Shown here: piece after piece, positions 28,146 through 37,244 of the stretch
Layout of the letters: the number at the start of each line of letters is the position of its first letter
Position numbering within the stretch: the stretch's first letter is position 1
Assembly: GCA_900543445.1 (NCBI GenBank)
Contig: UQRC01000012.1
Span: 1-64,000, forward strand
Origin: an uncultured Lachnobacterium sp.
GTDB lineage: Bacteria; Bacillota; Clostridia; Lachnospirales; Lachnospiraceae
DNA: 64,000 nt
Direction of reading: 5' to 3'
Made by a program: the position numbers and the translations under genes
The notes under the pieces: generated by a model
What the model was told of the DNA's origin: nothing
Seen by the model: only the letters and a program-made list of their open reading frames with translations
Databases searched by the model: none

Positions 28146-28184
28146 AAAAATGCTGAGGTATCTATGAAAACCTCAGCATTTTTT
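28146..28184 (+). terminator. Terminator after nrdD
   Basis: A 14-bp stem (AAAAATGCTGAGGT with ACCTCAGCATTTTT), ten-base loop and T-run. It separates nrdD from the surface-protein genes, which therefore need their own promoter; a TATAAT near 28269 with TGTACA 17 bp upstream is a candidate. Confidence 0.88.
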
Positions 28185-28354
28185 GCGTGAACCACAAATG
28201 AAACAGGATAAGGTATGGAAAGCAAAAAGTATGGAGATTGTATCTGTACATTTGTGAAAATTTTGTGTATAATTTGGTTAACAATAGCACTCTTATGTCC
28301 GATATAAATTACAATAGTATAAGAATGCGTTTCCAAGGAAGGAGATTGTATAAC

Positions 28355-29593
28355 ATGGAGAAAAGTAAAATGATAAACAGAGGAAAGAAGATTGTGGCAG
28401 TCGCATTATCATTTATGATGATGATTCCGTTTGCTTTCAGCCAGACAACCGTAACGAAGGCAGCAGGCGCAAGCCAAGCGACGACAGCACCGACACCGGA
28501 TAAAGTTTTAAAATTGACTGTGGAGAATAACACCGCGGATAAGAAATTGTCGCTTGAGAGAGGACAGGAAGTAAAACTGAAATTAACTGCGACTTCCGAT
28601 ATGGAAGTTGAGGAGATTGTGGGAAACTTGTCATTTGTAGATACAAATGGTGCAGAGGTTAAGTGCTTTTCATTATCTGAAGTGGAAGCAGACAATTGGA
28701 ATGCCGGATTTGGTGCCGATGTATCTGTATTGAGTTTTCGCCCGAATTCTACTAAAACGGTAAAGGCGAATGAGGTGATTGCAACAATCACTCTGAAATC
28801 AATCAAGTCGGTTGATGCAGTGACTGCAAAATATGCAGTGACCAGTATGAAAGCAAAGACAACAGGTGCGAGTGCCGCAACCGTTGATGAGACCGGTGAT
28901 GTTACGTGTGCAATGCAGAACGCATTAGCAGCGGCACGTGGGGTTACGTTAGAGATGGACACAACCTCGAAGCAGAAACTTTATACATTCAATTCGGATG
29001 AACTGAAAGTATTCTCTCTTCCAGTTAAAATCAAGGACAATACTGGATTCAATGCCATGAAAGTTAAGATCACATACGATTCCAGAAAATTGACATATAA
29101 GAGTTATAAGGTATCATCTAAGGCTTTGATCTATCTTCACTATATGACAGAATATCAGGGCGTTGATTCGGATGGTAATGGTGTGGTAACTATCAGCTTT
29201 GTGGGAACAGAAGACACAACACTGACGGGAGATTTCCTTACATTGAATTTCGGCATTGGAAGAAATGCAAGCTCTGATGCGGGACAGAATACGACAACGG
29301 TAAAATGTGAAATTACTGAGCTGCAGAATGCTTCGGAGAGTGAAAACCTTAAAAAAGCATCGAACGAGTGTGTAATTACATTTGAAGAGGGATCCAAACG
29401 TGGTGATGTCAATCAGGATGGTCAGATTAATCTGATTGATGTAACGTATGCATTACAGTTTTACAACGGCGTTCGTAATCTGACAACAGAGCAGCAGGCT
29501 TTAGCAGATGTCAATGGAGATAAAAAGGTAACATTAGTAGATGTATTGATGTTGCTCAAAAAATGCAACGGAGAGAATATTAATTTTTCATAA
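28355..29593 (+). CDS. Secreted protein with cohesin-like repeats and C-terminal dockerin
   Basis: A 412-residue exported protein. A signal peptide (about 1-35, hydrophobic core VAVALSFMMMIPFAF) is followed by two beta-rich cohesin-like regions (about 45-185 and 195-335) and a type I dockerin (348-412). The dockerin has two calcium-loop repeats, DVNQDGQINLIDV and DVNGDKKVTLVDV. Dockerins bind cohesins, so this protein could dock on the cohesin-like protein two genes downstream. The ATG at 28355 is chosen for GGAAGGAG upstream and the signal peptide. A sortase gene starts 11 bases later. Confidence 0.78.
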   Translation: MEKSKMINRGKKIVAVALSFMMMIPFAFSQTTVTKAAGASQATTAPTPDKVLKLTVENNTADKKLSLERGQEVKLKLTATSDMEVEEIVGNLSFVDTNGAEVKCFSLSEVEADNWNAGFGADVSVLSFRPNSTKTVKANEVIATITLKSIKSVDAVTAKYAVTSMKAKTTGASAATVDETGDVTCAMQNALAAARGVTLEMDTTSKQKLYTFNSDELKVFSLPVKIKDNTGFNAMKVKITYDSRKLTYKSYKVSSKALIYLHYMTEYQGVDSDGNGVVTISFVGTEDTTLTGDFLTLNFGIGRNASSDAGQNTTTVKCEITELQNASESENLKKASNECVITFEEGSKRGDVNQDGQINLIDVTYALQFYNGVRNLTTEQQALADVNGDKKVTLVDVLMLLKKCNGENINFS

Positions 29594-29604
29594 TTGAATT
29601 GGAA

Positions 29605-30648
29605 ATGGACAACGAGAAGAAGACAAAATACGCTCATCTTTATGAGACAACGTCTTCGCAGGTTACGCCTTCACCTGGAAATAATAAGAAGCGTCCGGAT
29701 AGCGGGAACGGATATCTGGACGACCTGAAAGAAATTGAACACATATGTACGCAGAATGACCTGGGCGATGACAGAGAAAATCAGAAGCTGTATCGCAGTC
29801 TTAAGAATCAGAATTCTTTTACCACGTGGCTGGGGGAAGCGTTCTTAAGCGGATTGTCCGGTCATACGAGTAAGAACCGCCATAGACGAACTATGGAGAG
29901 AGTATGCAAGCGGATTGCTGTCTCTTTCCTCGCTATGGCGGTAGTGTTGTTATTATCCCTTCTTTATTTTCAGATGAAAGCGGTGCGGGAAGATGCGGTA
30001 CTCGAGTATGTGCGGCAGGAAAGAGAACAATTGGCACAGGCATCGGATGAGGAAGACAATCACAAGGTTGCAATCCTCGACCAATATGCTATATTATATA
30101 GTATGTATTCGGATGTTGTTGGCTGGATCAAGGTCGATGGGACACCGATTGATTATCCGGTGATGCAGGACACAACCGGAGATGAGTATTATCTGAATCA
30201 TAATTTTGAGGGGAAGGATGATAATAAGGGAGCGCCTTTTGTCGATGCTGACACTCAGATTAAGCCGCTTGACAAGAATATTGTGATCTATGGACACAAT
30301 ACGAGAGATGGCAGTATGTTCGGAGATCTGGATTATTATCTGGACCAAAAGTTTTATAAGAAGCATCCGACGATCTCATTTGACACGATTTATGAGACAG
30401 GAACTTATCAGATTGTGGCGGTTGTTAAGACGCATGTGCGAAACAATGACGAGTCTGGATTCCGCTACTATTGGTTCCGCAATTATGAGAATCGTGGCGA
30501 ATTTCAGGAATTGTTGGATTTTATTGATGAGAATCAAATTTATGACACGGGAGAGCATCTCTCCTATGGGGACAGCATGATCATGTTATCAACCTGTGAG
30601 TATACGGTTGAGAACGGGCGGCTTGTTGTTATTGCAAAAAGGATATAA
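29605..30648 (+). CDS. Class B sortase
   Basis: A 347-residue membrane transpeptidase that attaches surface proteins to the cell wall. It has a long hydrophilic N-terminal cytoplasmic tail (about 100 residues), one membrane anchor (about 105-125) and the sortase domain. Catalytic residues are His231 in IYGHNTRDG, Cys331 in MLSTCEYTV and Arg339 in NGRLVVIAKR, with the class B spacing. A TTG at 29599 is an alternative start; neither has a strong ribosome site, so coupling to the upstream gene is likely. Its probable substrate is the next gene's TPKTG protein. Confidence 0.88.
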   Translation: MDNEKKTKYAHLYETTSSQVTPSPGNNKKRPDSGNGYLDDLKEIEHICTQNDLGDDRENQKLYRSLKNQNSFTTWLGEAFLSGLSGHTSKNRHRRTMERVCKRIAVSFLAMAVVLLLSLLYFQMKAVREDAVLEYVRQEREQLAQASDEEDNHKVAILDQYAILYSMYSDVVGWIKVDGTPIDYPVMQDTTGDEYYLNHNFEGKDDNKGAPFVDADTQIKPLDKNIVIYGHNTRDGSMFGDLDYYLDQKFYKKHPTISFDTIYETGTYQIVAVVKTHVRNNDESGFRYYWFRNYENRGEFQELLDFIDENQIYDTGEHLSYGDSMIMLSTCEYTVENGRLVVIAKRI

Positions 30649-30657
30649 GGACGAAGG

Positions 30658-31518
30658 ATGAAGAGATTAGCGAAACTGTTATTAGGAATTTGTATGGCAT
30701 TGATAGTCAGTCTGGCTGCCACTCCGGTGGTGACTTATGCGTCGAGTATCAATCTTACACTTGGAACAACGGATAATGCGAGAGTGGGGGACACGGTTAC
30801 GGCAAGGATTGTACTTGGAAATAATCCGGGTATGTCTACGTTTGCGGTTAAGCTGGCATACAACAGAGATGCACTCACTTATACCGGAGCAACCTGGGCA
30901 TCTTCCGTGACATCGAATTCCAATAATGTTCAGTTAATCTCAGAAGTGACAGAGAATGGAGGCCCGGTTCTTAACATTTCTTCGATTCTGAATCAGACGT
31001 ATTCTGGTAATGAGACTTTTGTTACTTTAAATTTTACAGTAAAGCAGGCATATACGACGATGCCGGTGACTTTAACTGTGCGGGAACTGACGGATTCCAG
31101 CTATAACACCATGACAGTGAACACAGTTGTTGATGCGAATGCAGGAAAAACGAATACCCAGAACAGCCAGAACAACAGTCAGAGCCAGAGTAATAGCCAG
31201 AGTCAGAGTAATAGCCAGAATAACAGCCAGAACAATAGTCAAAATAACAGTCAGAATAACAACCAGAATAATAGCCAGAACAACAGTCAGAATAATAATA
31301 ACAATAATAATTCAAATAACAATAATTCGAATAATAATGACGACACAACGATCGATGATACGATTGATGGATCCGATACAACAAAGAAGCCGTCAAAGGT
31401 TGATAAGACACCGAAGACCGGAACGTTCGATATCCGTTATCTGTTCGGTGCTGCCATCGTGGTATTCCTTGCGATCGCGGGAATCTGTATCAAGGTGTTG
31501 GGAAAGAAGAAGATGTAA
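30658..31518 (+). CDS. Wall-anchored cohesin-like protein with TPKTG sorting signal
   Basis: A 286-residue exported protein: signal peptide (1-28), one cohesin-like beta domain (about 30-160; GMSTFAVKLAYNRDALTYTG is typical), a low-complexity Asn/Gln/Ser linker (about 165-235), the sorting motif TPKTG (251-255), a membrane helix and the basic tail KKKM. Class B sortases of C. difficile use (S/P)PxTG-type signals, so TPKTG next to a class B sortase is a good fit. I infer a wall-fixed cohesin that captures the dockerin protein encoded first in this module. Its TAA overlaps the nrdG start by one base. Confidence 0.8.
   Translation: MKRLAKLLLGICMALIVSLAATPVVTYASSINLTLGTTDNARVGDTVTARIVLGNNPGMSTFAVKLAYNRDALTYTGATWASSVTSNSNNVQLISEVTENGGPVLNISSILNQTYSGNETFVTLNFTVKQAYTTMPVTLTVRELTDSSYNTMTVNTVVDANAGKTNTQNSQNNSQSQSNSQSQSNSQNNSQNNSQNNSQNNNQNNSQNNSQNNNNNNNSNNNNSNNNDDTTIDDTIDGSDTTKKPSKVDKTPKTGTFDIRYLFGAAIVVFLAIAGICIKVLGKKKM
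31160..31340 (+). repeat. Asn/Gln/Ser-coding tandem repeat tract
   Basis: Short units coding NSQ and NNSQ, built from CAGAACAGC-like and AATAACAGC-like triplets, repeat through the linker of the wall-anchored cohesin-like protein. Such tracts expand and contract easily, which would change the reach of the domain from the wall. Confidence 0.75.
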
Positions 31519-32036
31519 TGAATTACGCAGGAATTAAATATTGTGATATTGCCAACGGCACCGGGTGTAGAACGGTGCTGTTTGTCTCGGGATGCCGGAA
31601 TGCCTGCAAAGGCTGTTTTCAGCCGCAGACATGGGATTTCGGATACGGAGAGCCTTTTGATGAGAAGGTGCAGAAGGAAGTGCTCGACTCACTGGCTCCG
31701 GATTACATTACCGGAATTACGTTGCTTGGAGGGGAGCCGTTCGAGCCGGAGAATCAGAAGGAACTTGTGCCTTTTATGAGGAAAGTCGTTGCACAGTATC
31801 CGAATAAGAATGTATGGGCTTTTACGGGATATATATATGATAAGGATCTGGTTGCCGGAGGGAGACGGCATACAGAAGATACCGATGAATTACTTTCTAT
31901 GATTGATGTGTTGGTGGATGGACCGTTTATTGAGGAACTTAAGGATATTACCTTGAAATTTCGCGGTTCATCGAATCAGAGGGTTCTTGATTTAAGAGAA
32001 ACCATCCGAACGGGGAAGATAACCACATTGTTTTAG
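31518..32036 (+). CDS. nrdG: Anaerobic reductase-activating protein
   Basis: Radical SAM enzyme that installs the glycyl radical on NrdD. The 172-residue protein has the cluster motif CRNACKGC (Cys26, Cys30, Cys33; CX3CX2C) and the conserved LLGGEPFEPEN. Its ATG overlaps the stop of the wall-anchored cohesin-like gene (TAATG), so translation is probably coupled to a surface protein rather than to nrdD. That is unusual, since nrdD and nrdG are normally adjacent. Confidence 0.95.
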   Translation: MNYAGIKYCDIANGTGCRTVLFVSGCRNACKGCFQPQTWDFGYGEPFDEKVQKEVLDSLAPDYITGITLLGGEPFEPENQKELVPFMRKVVAQYPNKNVWAFTGYIYDKDLVAGGRRHTEDTDELLSMIDVLVDGPFIEELKDITLKFRGSSNQRVLDLRETIRTGKITTLF

Positions 32037-32054
32037 AAGAGGAGCGTGTTAAGT

Positions 32055-32375
32055 ATGAAAAAGCATATCAGTATGATGTGTGCGATAATCTGTTATGCAA
32101 TCGGCGTGATCGCCTCCGTGTATTTCGGATTATGGAAGATGCTTTTGCATCCGGTGCTTATGATTGTTGCGGCTTTTTCTGCCGGAACACTGACGGTGAA
32201 TCTGATGATCGCGTGTGCGGTCAAGATTTTGTTTTCCACGACGCTTACCGGACTAATCTGGTGCATCGGATACATAGGTTATAACCATTTCAAGGGGACG
32301 GAGGATCCGGACTGGGATAAGCTCAATCCGCTCAATGATACGAATGATTATGAGGAAGAGAGGCGTGTGTCGTGA
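32055..32375 (+). CDS. Small membrane protein
   Basis: A 106-residue protein with three hydrophobic segments and an acidic tail (GTEDPDWDKLNPLNDTNDYE). The ATG at 32055 is chosen because AGAGGAG lies ten bases upstream; a GTG at 32046 is too close to that site. It follows nrdG by 18 bases and overlaps fliB by four (GTGA), so it belongs to the same transcript. I do not recognise a family. Confidence 0.7.
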   Translation: MKKHISMMCAIICYAIGVIASVYFGLWKMLLHPVLMIVAAFSAGTLTVNLMIACAVKILFSTTLTGLIWCIGYIGYNHFKGTEDPDWDKLNPLNDTNDYEEERRVS

Positions 32376-33586
32376 TTCTGCGTGTGCCGGAATATTATGA
32401 TGAGTTCTCCTGTATTGCAAGCCGCTGCAAGGACAGCTGCTGCGCAGGCTGGGAGATTGATATTGATGAGGAATCTTATGAGTATTACCGGAATGTTGAG
32501 GGACCATTCGGAGACCGCTTAAGAGAGAGCATGTATGAGGCGGAGGATGAGGATGGCGGTTACCGTTTTAAGCTGAAGGGACCGAAGCGTTGCGCGATGC
32601 TCAATGATAATAATTTGTGTGATCTATATACCGCTTTGGGCGAGGAGGCGTTGTGTGAAGTGTGCACAGAGTATCCGCGCTTTTCGCTTGTCTATGGGCA
32701 GGTGGAGCAGAAGGCACTCAGTCTTTCCTGCGAGGAAGTGGGACGGATTCTTTTTAACCGAACCGAGCCGGAGCAGCTGATTGATATCGAGCTTCCGGGA
32801 GACTGTGAGGATGATGAGGAAGATCCGCTTCTGGTTGCCTTCATGGAATGGGTGCAGAAAGAAGCGGTTGCAATCCTGCAGAATCGACAGAATCCGATTC
32901 CTTATCGTGAGAAGGAATTTCTCGCATGGTGTGACCTAGCGCAGAATGCACTTAATCATGCGGAGGCGATGGATGACTTGTCACTTCTGGACGTATGGAA
33001 GAAGGAGCAGGCACTCTTGCAGCTGCGTGCGTGGGAAAACGAGAATCCGGTTCAGAAATGTTTGAAAACACAGATGGATGGTCAGGACGAGAAATCCACA
33101 GAAGAAGCAGAGAGAAGTCAGGCGTTATATGAAGATTTCTGCGATCGTTTTGAAGTTTTTCTGACGATGGAAGAGCTGGATGATGAGTGGATCAACACGA
33201 AGGCAGAGTTTGAGAAGCTTTATCATGCGGATACTTACGGAAAGCTTCTGCGCGATTATCTGGATTCGGATGACTATTCGGAACTTGGTTACGAGCATCT
33301 GCTTGTCTACTTTGTATACCGTTATCTGATGAATGCGGTCTACGATTATGATATCTTATCTTATGCGAAGATGATCGTTGTGGCGACGCTTGTCGTGCGC
33401 GATATGGACGCAGCACGTTACCAGAGAAACGGTGGGGCGTTTACGATGCTTGACCGCATTGATATCGCACGCATTTTCTCCAAGGAAGTGGAGCATTCGG
33501 AAGGAAATGCTGAGGATCTCAAGGAAATGTGTATGATGGAGGAGATTGCTTCGATCGAGGCGTTGGATCGCCAGATATCAATTTGA
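32372..33586 (+). CDS. fliB: Flagellin lysine-N-methylase-like protein FliB
   Basis: A 404-residue protein of the FliB family, which methylates lysines of flagellin in some bacteria. The N-terminal cysteine cluster is visible as SRCKDSCCAGW, KRCAML, LCDLY and LCEVCTEYPRF, a pattern that can hold a metal or iron-sulfur centre. The GTG start overlaps the upstream stop (GTGA). No flagellar genes are nearby, so the target is inferred from family membership only. Confidence 0.75.
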   Translation: MILRVPEYYDEFSCIASRCKDSCCAGWEIDIDEESYEYYRNVEGPFGDRLRESMYEAEDEDGGYRFKLKGPKRCAMLNDNNLCDLYTALGEEALCEVCTEYPRFSLVYGQVEQKALSLSCEEVGRILFNRTEPEQLIDIELPGDCEDDEEDPLLVAFMEWVQKEAVAILQNRQNPIPYREKEFLAWCDLAQNALNHAEAMDDLSLLDVWKKEQALLQLRAWENENPVQKCLKTQMDGQDEKSTEEAERSQALYEDFCDRFEVFLTMEELDDEWINTKAEFEKLYHADTYGKLLRDYLDSDDYSELGYEHLLVYFVYRYLMNAVYDYDILSYAKMIVVATLVVRDMDAARYQRNGGAFTMLDRIDIARIFSKEVEHSEGNAEDLKEMCMMEEIASIEALDRQISI

Positions 33587-33590
33587 ATAG

Positions 33591-33626
33591 AAAACCCGCA
33601 TGTGCCATCTGGCATATGCGGGTTTT
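33591..33626. terminator. Bidirectional terminator
   Basis: A 16-bp stem (AAAACCCGCATGTGCC with GGCATATGCGGGTTTT, one wobble or mismatch) with loop ATCT, lying between fliB and the convergent aldolase-like gene. Confidence 0.88.
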
Positions 33627-33640
33627 GCAATTGCTCAAAT

Positions 33641-34612
33641 TTATTTGTCGAGCAGATCGGTATAGAAGTCTGCGTAATCGGTACGGGCTGCGTGGCTGAA
33701 GTCGATCGCTGCGGACGGATGCTGGTTTAAGCGGCCGGTCAGCAGGTAAGGAATATCGTATCCCCATACGGCTCCGGATGCTTTCAGTGGAAGCATATGC
33801 TCCTCAAGGAATTTAAGAACCGGGAAGATATTGTACTTCGGGTTCTTAAGGAAGCTTAAGAGAAGCTCCATTGCACAGTTTCCGGCGCCTCGTCCCATAG
33901 ACATCATGGTTGCGTCGAGAAGGCTGACACCTCTTGCAGCGGCTTCAATCGTATTGGCGAAAGCGAGCTGCTGGTTGTTGTGTGCGTGCATACCAATGTA
34001 TTTGTTGTATTTTTCTCCGACTTCTGTGTATTTGTCGGCAATCGCACGGATCTGCTCCGGGTAGAGAGCTCCGTAGCTGTCTACAATGTAGATGCCGTCT
34101 GCATTACTCTTGCCGACCATCTCGAGTGCCTGATCAATGTCTGCTTCCTTGGCGTTGGATATTGCCATAATGTTACAGGTTACTTCGTATCCTTTCTCTT
34201 TGGCATCCTCGATCATCTCGATTGCTGCCGGCATCTGGTGAACGTAGGTTGCGACGCGGACCATGTCGATGACACTTTCGCTTTTGTCAAGGATGTCCTT
34301 CTTGTAATCGCAGCGTCCGACGTCTGCCATAACGGAAATCTTCATGTCGGAATTGTTGTCTCCGACAATCGCGCGGATGGATTCCTCATCACAGAATTTC
34401 CACTTGCCGAATTTGTTTACGTCAAAAAGCTCCTTGGAAGCCTTATAACCAAACTCCATGACGTCGACACCCGCTTTCACGTTGGCGCGGTATAATGCGT
34501 TGATAAAATCGTCCGAGAACATAAAGTTGTTCACAAGTCCTCCGTCACGAATGGTTGCGTCCAATACGCGAATATCAGATCGTACTGTCATTAAGTCTCC
34601 CTTTTGAGCCAT
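33641..34612 (-). CDS. HMGL-like aldolase/acyltransferase TIM-barrel protein
   Basis: A 323-residue protein of the HMG-CoA lyase-like/DmpG family, related to 4-hydroxy-2-oxovalerate aldolase. Key signs are LDATIRDGG at the start, where Asp and Arg shape the active site, and the metal-binding HAHNN, followed by the GRGAGN loop. The nucleotide-sugar and lipopolysaccharide clusters of many bacteria carry such proteins with unknown substrates. AGGAGG precedes the ATG. It is monocistronic and divergent from the MraY-like gene. Confidence 0.8.
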   Translation of the reverse strand: MAQKGDLMTVRSDIRVLDATIRDGGLVNNFMFSDDFINALYRANVKAGVDVMEFGYKASKELFDVNKFGKWKFCDEESIRAIVGDNNSDMKISVMADVGRCDYKKDILDKSESVIDMVRVATYVHQMPAAIEMIEDAKEKGYEVTCNIMAISNAKEADIDQALEMVGKSNADGIYIVDSYGALYPEQIRAIADKYTEVGEKYNKYIGMHAHNNQQLAFANTIEAAARGVSLLDATMMSMGRGAGNCAMELLLSFLKNPKYNIFPVLKFLEEHMLPLKASGAVWGYDIPYLLTGRLNQHPSAAIDFSHAARTDYADFYTDLLDK

Positions 34613-34711
34613 TGTTGTTTCCTCCTAAGCTGAAATAAATTATTTAACACTTTAACGCCTTAACGCGTGTGAGTATATGATAACACATTGTGCCGAAAAT
34701 GCAAGTAAAAC

Positions 34712-34740
34712 TTTACTTTTCTTATTCAGACTAATATAAT
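34712..34740 (+). promoter_or_regulatory. Promoter of MraY-like gene
   Basis: TTTACT (34712-34717), a 17-bp spacer and TATAAT (34735-34740), followed by AGGAGG before the ATG at 34772. Confidence 0.6.
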
Positions 34741-34771
34741 TAACATGGATTAGAATCCAAAGGAGGACAAA

Positions 34772-35734
34772 ATGATATACTTACTAGGAAACTTAGAACC
34801 CGCAATTATTGCGTTTGTTGGAATTTTATTTGCGTTTGCCGCAACCTGTATCGCAATCGCAAAGCTGAATAAATACCTGCCGAAGGATATGGGACGTCAG
34901 TTTGCACATGACGGTGCGCTATCTGCCGGAAAGCCGAGAGGAGCCGGTATCATTTTCGTACTGACCTTCGTTGCAGCAGCACTTCTCTTTGCACAGATGA
35001 ATGTGGAGATCGGTATCTATCTGATCCTGATCGTTGTTGAGATGTTTACGGGATATTTTGATGATGCCGCAGAGAAACCTTGGGGCGAGTATCTGAAGGG
35101 GTTTCTTGATCTTGCGGTAGCCGTTGTTGTAGCACTTGTTTATCTTCACTATAACACAAGCACAATTACATTTGCGATCACCGGTACACAGGTCACAATT
35201 CCACCGGTTGTATTTGCAATCCTTACGGTGGTTCTTGTGTGGGCATCCATCAATGTCACCAACTGTTCGGACGGTGTAGATGGACTTTCCGGAACACTTA
35301 CCATTATTACATTGATGACGATTTTTGTACTGGATAATCTGCTTGGTGTGGATGACGGATTTAATTTCTGCATCTTACTGTTTTGTGTATGTCTGCTTGG
35401 ATATCTGTGGTACAACGCGACACCGAGTAAGCTTCTGATGGGAGATGCCGGATCCCGAGCGATGGGTATCTTTATTGCAATCGCCGTACTCAAGATGCAC
35501 AGTCCGTTTATGTATCTGCTTGTCGCTGCGGTACTGATCGTAGATGGTGGACTCGGACTGATCAAGGTTTCATTGCTTCGTTTCTTAAAGATACATATTT
35601 TAAAGAACGTAACGACACCGATTCATGACCATGTGCGCAAGAGAAGCGGCTGGTCGAATGCACAGGTTGTATTCCGTTTTGCAATCATCCAGATTGTGAT
35701 CTCGGTAGCAGCAGTGTATATGGTAATGATGTAG
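34772..35734 (+). CDS. mraY: MraY-like phospho-N-acetylmuramoyl-pentapeptide transferase
   Basis: A 320-residue polytopic enzyme of the MraY/WecA family, which attaches a sugar-phosphate to undecaprenyl phosphate at the inner membrane face. Catalytic motifs are GYFDDAAE, NCSDGVDGLSG, MGDAGS and PIHDHVRKRSGWSN; the last is the MraY-type C-terminal loop. There is no mur or dcw cluster here, so it could be the sole MraY or a second copy. AGGAGG precedes the ATG. Confidence 0.85.
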   Translation: MIYLLGNLEPAIIAFVGILFAFAATCIAIAKLNKYLPKDMGRQFAHDGALSAGKPRGAGIIFVLTFVAAALLFAQMNVEIGIYLILIVVEMFTGYFDDAAEKPWGEYLKGFLDLAVAVVVALVYLHYNTSTITFAITGTQVTIPPVVFAILTVVLVWASINVTNCSDGVDGLSGTLTIITLMTIFVLDNLLGVDDGFNFCILLFCVCLLGYLWYNATPSKLLMGDAGSRAMGIFIAIAVLKMHSPFMYLLVAAVLIVDGGLGLIKVSLLRFLKIHILKNVTTPIHDHVRKRSGWSNAQVVFRFAIIQIVISVAAVYMVMM

Positions 35735-35798
35735 TGAATCATTCTTTCAAAGTAATTATTGAGATAAGAGAAAAGTACAGTACAAGGGGTTTTTTAGA

Positions 35799-37241
35799 AT
35801 GCGATACATAACGATTGAGGAAGCACAGCCTGGAATGTGCCTTGCCTATGATCTATATGATTCGATGGGCAGAACGATGATAGGACGAGGCTGCGAGCTG
35901 ACTGCATCCTATATCGATAAACTGAGGGATTACGGATTTAGCGGAGTCTACATTGATGATGAATTGTCGAAGGAGATCCAGATTGAGGCATCGATCTCCG
36001 AGAAGCTTCGAACAGATGGAATCAACTGCATCAAGAAAAGTGATATTGATCACTGTGCAGAGATTGCAGCGGCAATCGTAGATGAGATATTGCCGCGTGG
36101 CGAGGTCTCTCTTGATATGCTGGATCTGCGATCCTATGATGACTATACCTATGCACATTCTGTAAATGTTGCGGTTCTCTGCTGCGTGATCGGCATGGGC
36201 ATGCAGATGAATGAGCGTGATTTAAATTATCTGGTTACGGCGGCGTTACTCCATGATCTCGGTAAATTATCGATACCGCCGGAAATCCTAAACAAACCGG
36301 GAAGATTAACGCCGGAAGAGTATCAGATCATGAAGAAACATGCAGAGTATTCGTACAAGCTTCTGAGCAATCGCTGGGATATTTCTGCACATATTAAGCA
36401 GACGGTATTGCTCCACCATGAGAATTATGACGGAAGCGGTTATCCGCAGGGGCTTCTCGGCAAGGAACAGTCGATATTTGTCCGAATTCTGCATGTAGCA
36501 GATGTGTATGATGCTTTGACCTCGAAGCGACCGTACAAGAAGCCGTACTCTCCATATGAGGCGATCGAGTATCTGATGGGGGCATGCGGTATTATGTTTG
36601 ACAAGCAGGTAGTAGAAGTCTTTTTGGAATATGTACCGCTTTTCCCAAAGGGAACGAAGGTCAATCTATCGGATGGAAGAACAGGAATTATTTTTGAAAA
36701 TGCGGGTAAGCACAATCTTCGACCGGTTATTATGCTTGATGATGGAGAGAAGATTAATCTCATGGATAAGGAGCACTTGAACATCACCATTCTTCCACCG
36801 GATTATCTGGATGTCGTATCTCCGGAGGACGAGGAAGAGGGCAGAAATAATATGGTGGAAGGAACGCCGCATACCAGAATCATGGTTGTCGATGATATGA
36901 AGACAAATCTTGAGGTGATGCGCAGCATTCTGGATAATATCTATGATCTGACGCTTTGTAAATCCGGATATCAGGCGATCCAGTATATGAAGAAGAATCC
37001 GTTCCCGGACCTGATCATTATGGATGTGGACATGCCGGAGATGACGGGAATCGAAGCTACAGTGAAGATCAATGAGATTACGGGAGGAACGATCCCGGTT
37101 CTCTTCGTGACGGCAATCTGCGATGCGCAGACGGTCATTACCTGTCGCGAGCTGCATGCTGCAGGATACATTGTACGCCCTTATAAGCCGGTCTATATTA
37201 AGGCTGAGATAGAGCGTATATTAAGCGGATGGAGGCATTAG
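35799..37241 (+). CDS. HD-GYP phosphodiesterase with C-terminal receiver domain
   Basis: A 480-residue signalling enzyme. The HD-GYP domain (about residues 110-290) has LLHDLGKLS, LHHENYDGSGYP and HVADVYDALTSKRPYK, all metal and substrate residues of c-di-GMP phosphodiesterases. A receiver domain follows (about 360-478) with MVVDDMKTN, phospho-acceptor LIIMDVDMPEM and LFVTAI. RpfG-type proteins usually have REC first, so the order is reversed. The next gene, three bases later, is a hybrid kinase, its likely phosphodonor. Confidence 0.88.
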   Translation: MRYITIEEAQPGMCLAYDLYDSMGRTMIGRGCELTASYIDKLRDYGFSGVYIDDELSKEIQIEASISEKLRTDGINCIKKSDIDHCAEIAAAIVDEILPRGEVSLDMLDLRSYDDYTYAHSVNVAVLCCVIGMGMQMNERDLNYLVTAALLHDLGKLSIPPEILNKPGRLTPEEYQIMKKHAEYSYKLLSNRWDISAHIKQTVLLHHENYDGSGYPQGLLGKEQSIFVRILHVADVYDALTSKRPYKKPYSPYEAIEYLMGACGIMFDKQVVEVFLEYVPLFPKGTKVNLSDGRTGIIFENAGKHNLRPVIMLDDGEKINLMDKEHLNITILPPDYLDVVSPEDEEEGRNNMVEGTPHTRIMVVDDMKTNLEVMRSILDNIYDLTLCKSGYQAIQYMKKNPFPDLIIMDVDMPEMTGIEATVKINEITGGTIPVLFVTAICDAQTVITCRELHAAGYIVRPYKPVYIKAEIERILSGWRH

Positions 37242-37244
37242 GAT

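Noticed and set aside
31160..31340. Tandem units as a possible CRISPR array
   Set aside because: Units are short, in frame and code for Asn/Gln/Ser; there are no unique spacers.
31034..31411. Minus-strand Tyr/Ser/Cys-rich frame
   Set aside because: It is only the antisense of the Asn/Gln/Ser repeat tract of the cohesin-like gene.
36971..37171. Antisense frames within the HD-GYP and kinase genes
   Set aside because: No ribosome sites, and the sense frames carry complete domains.
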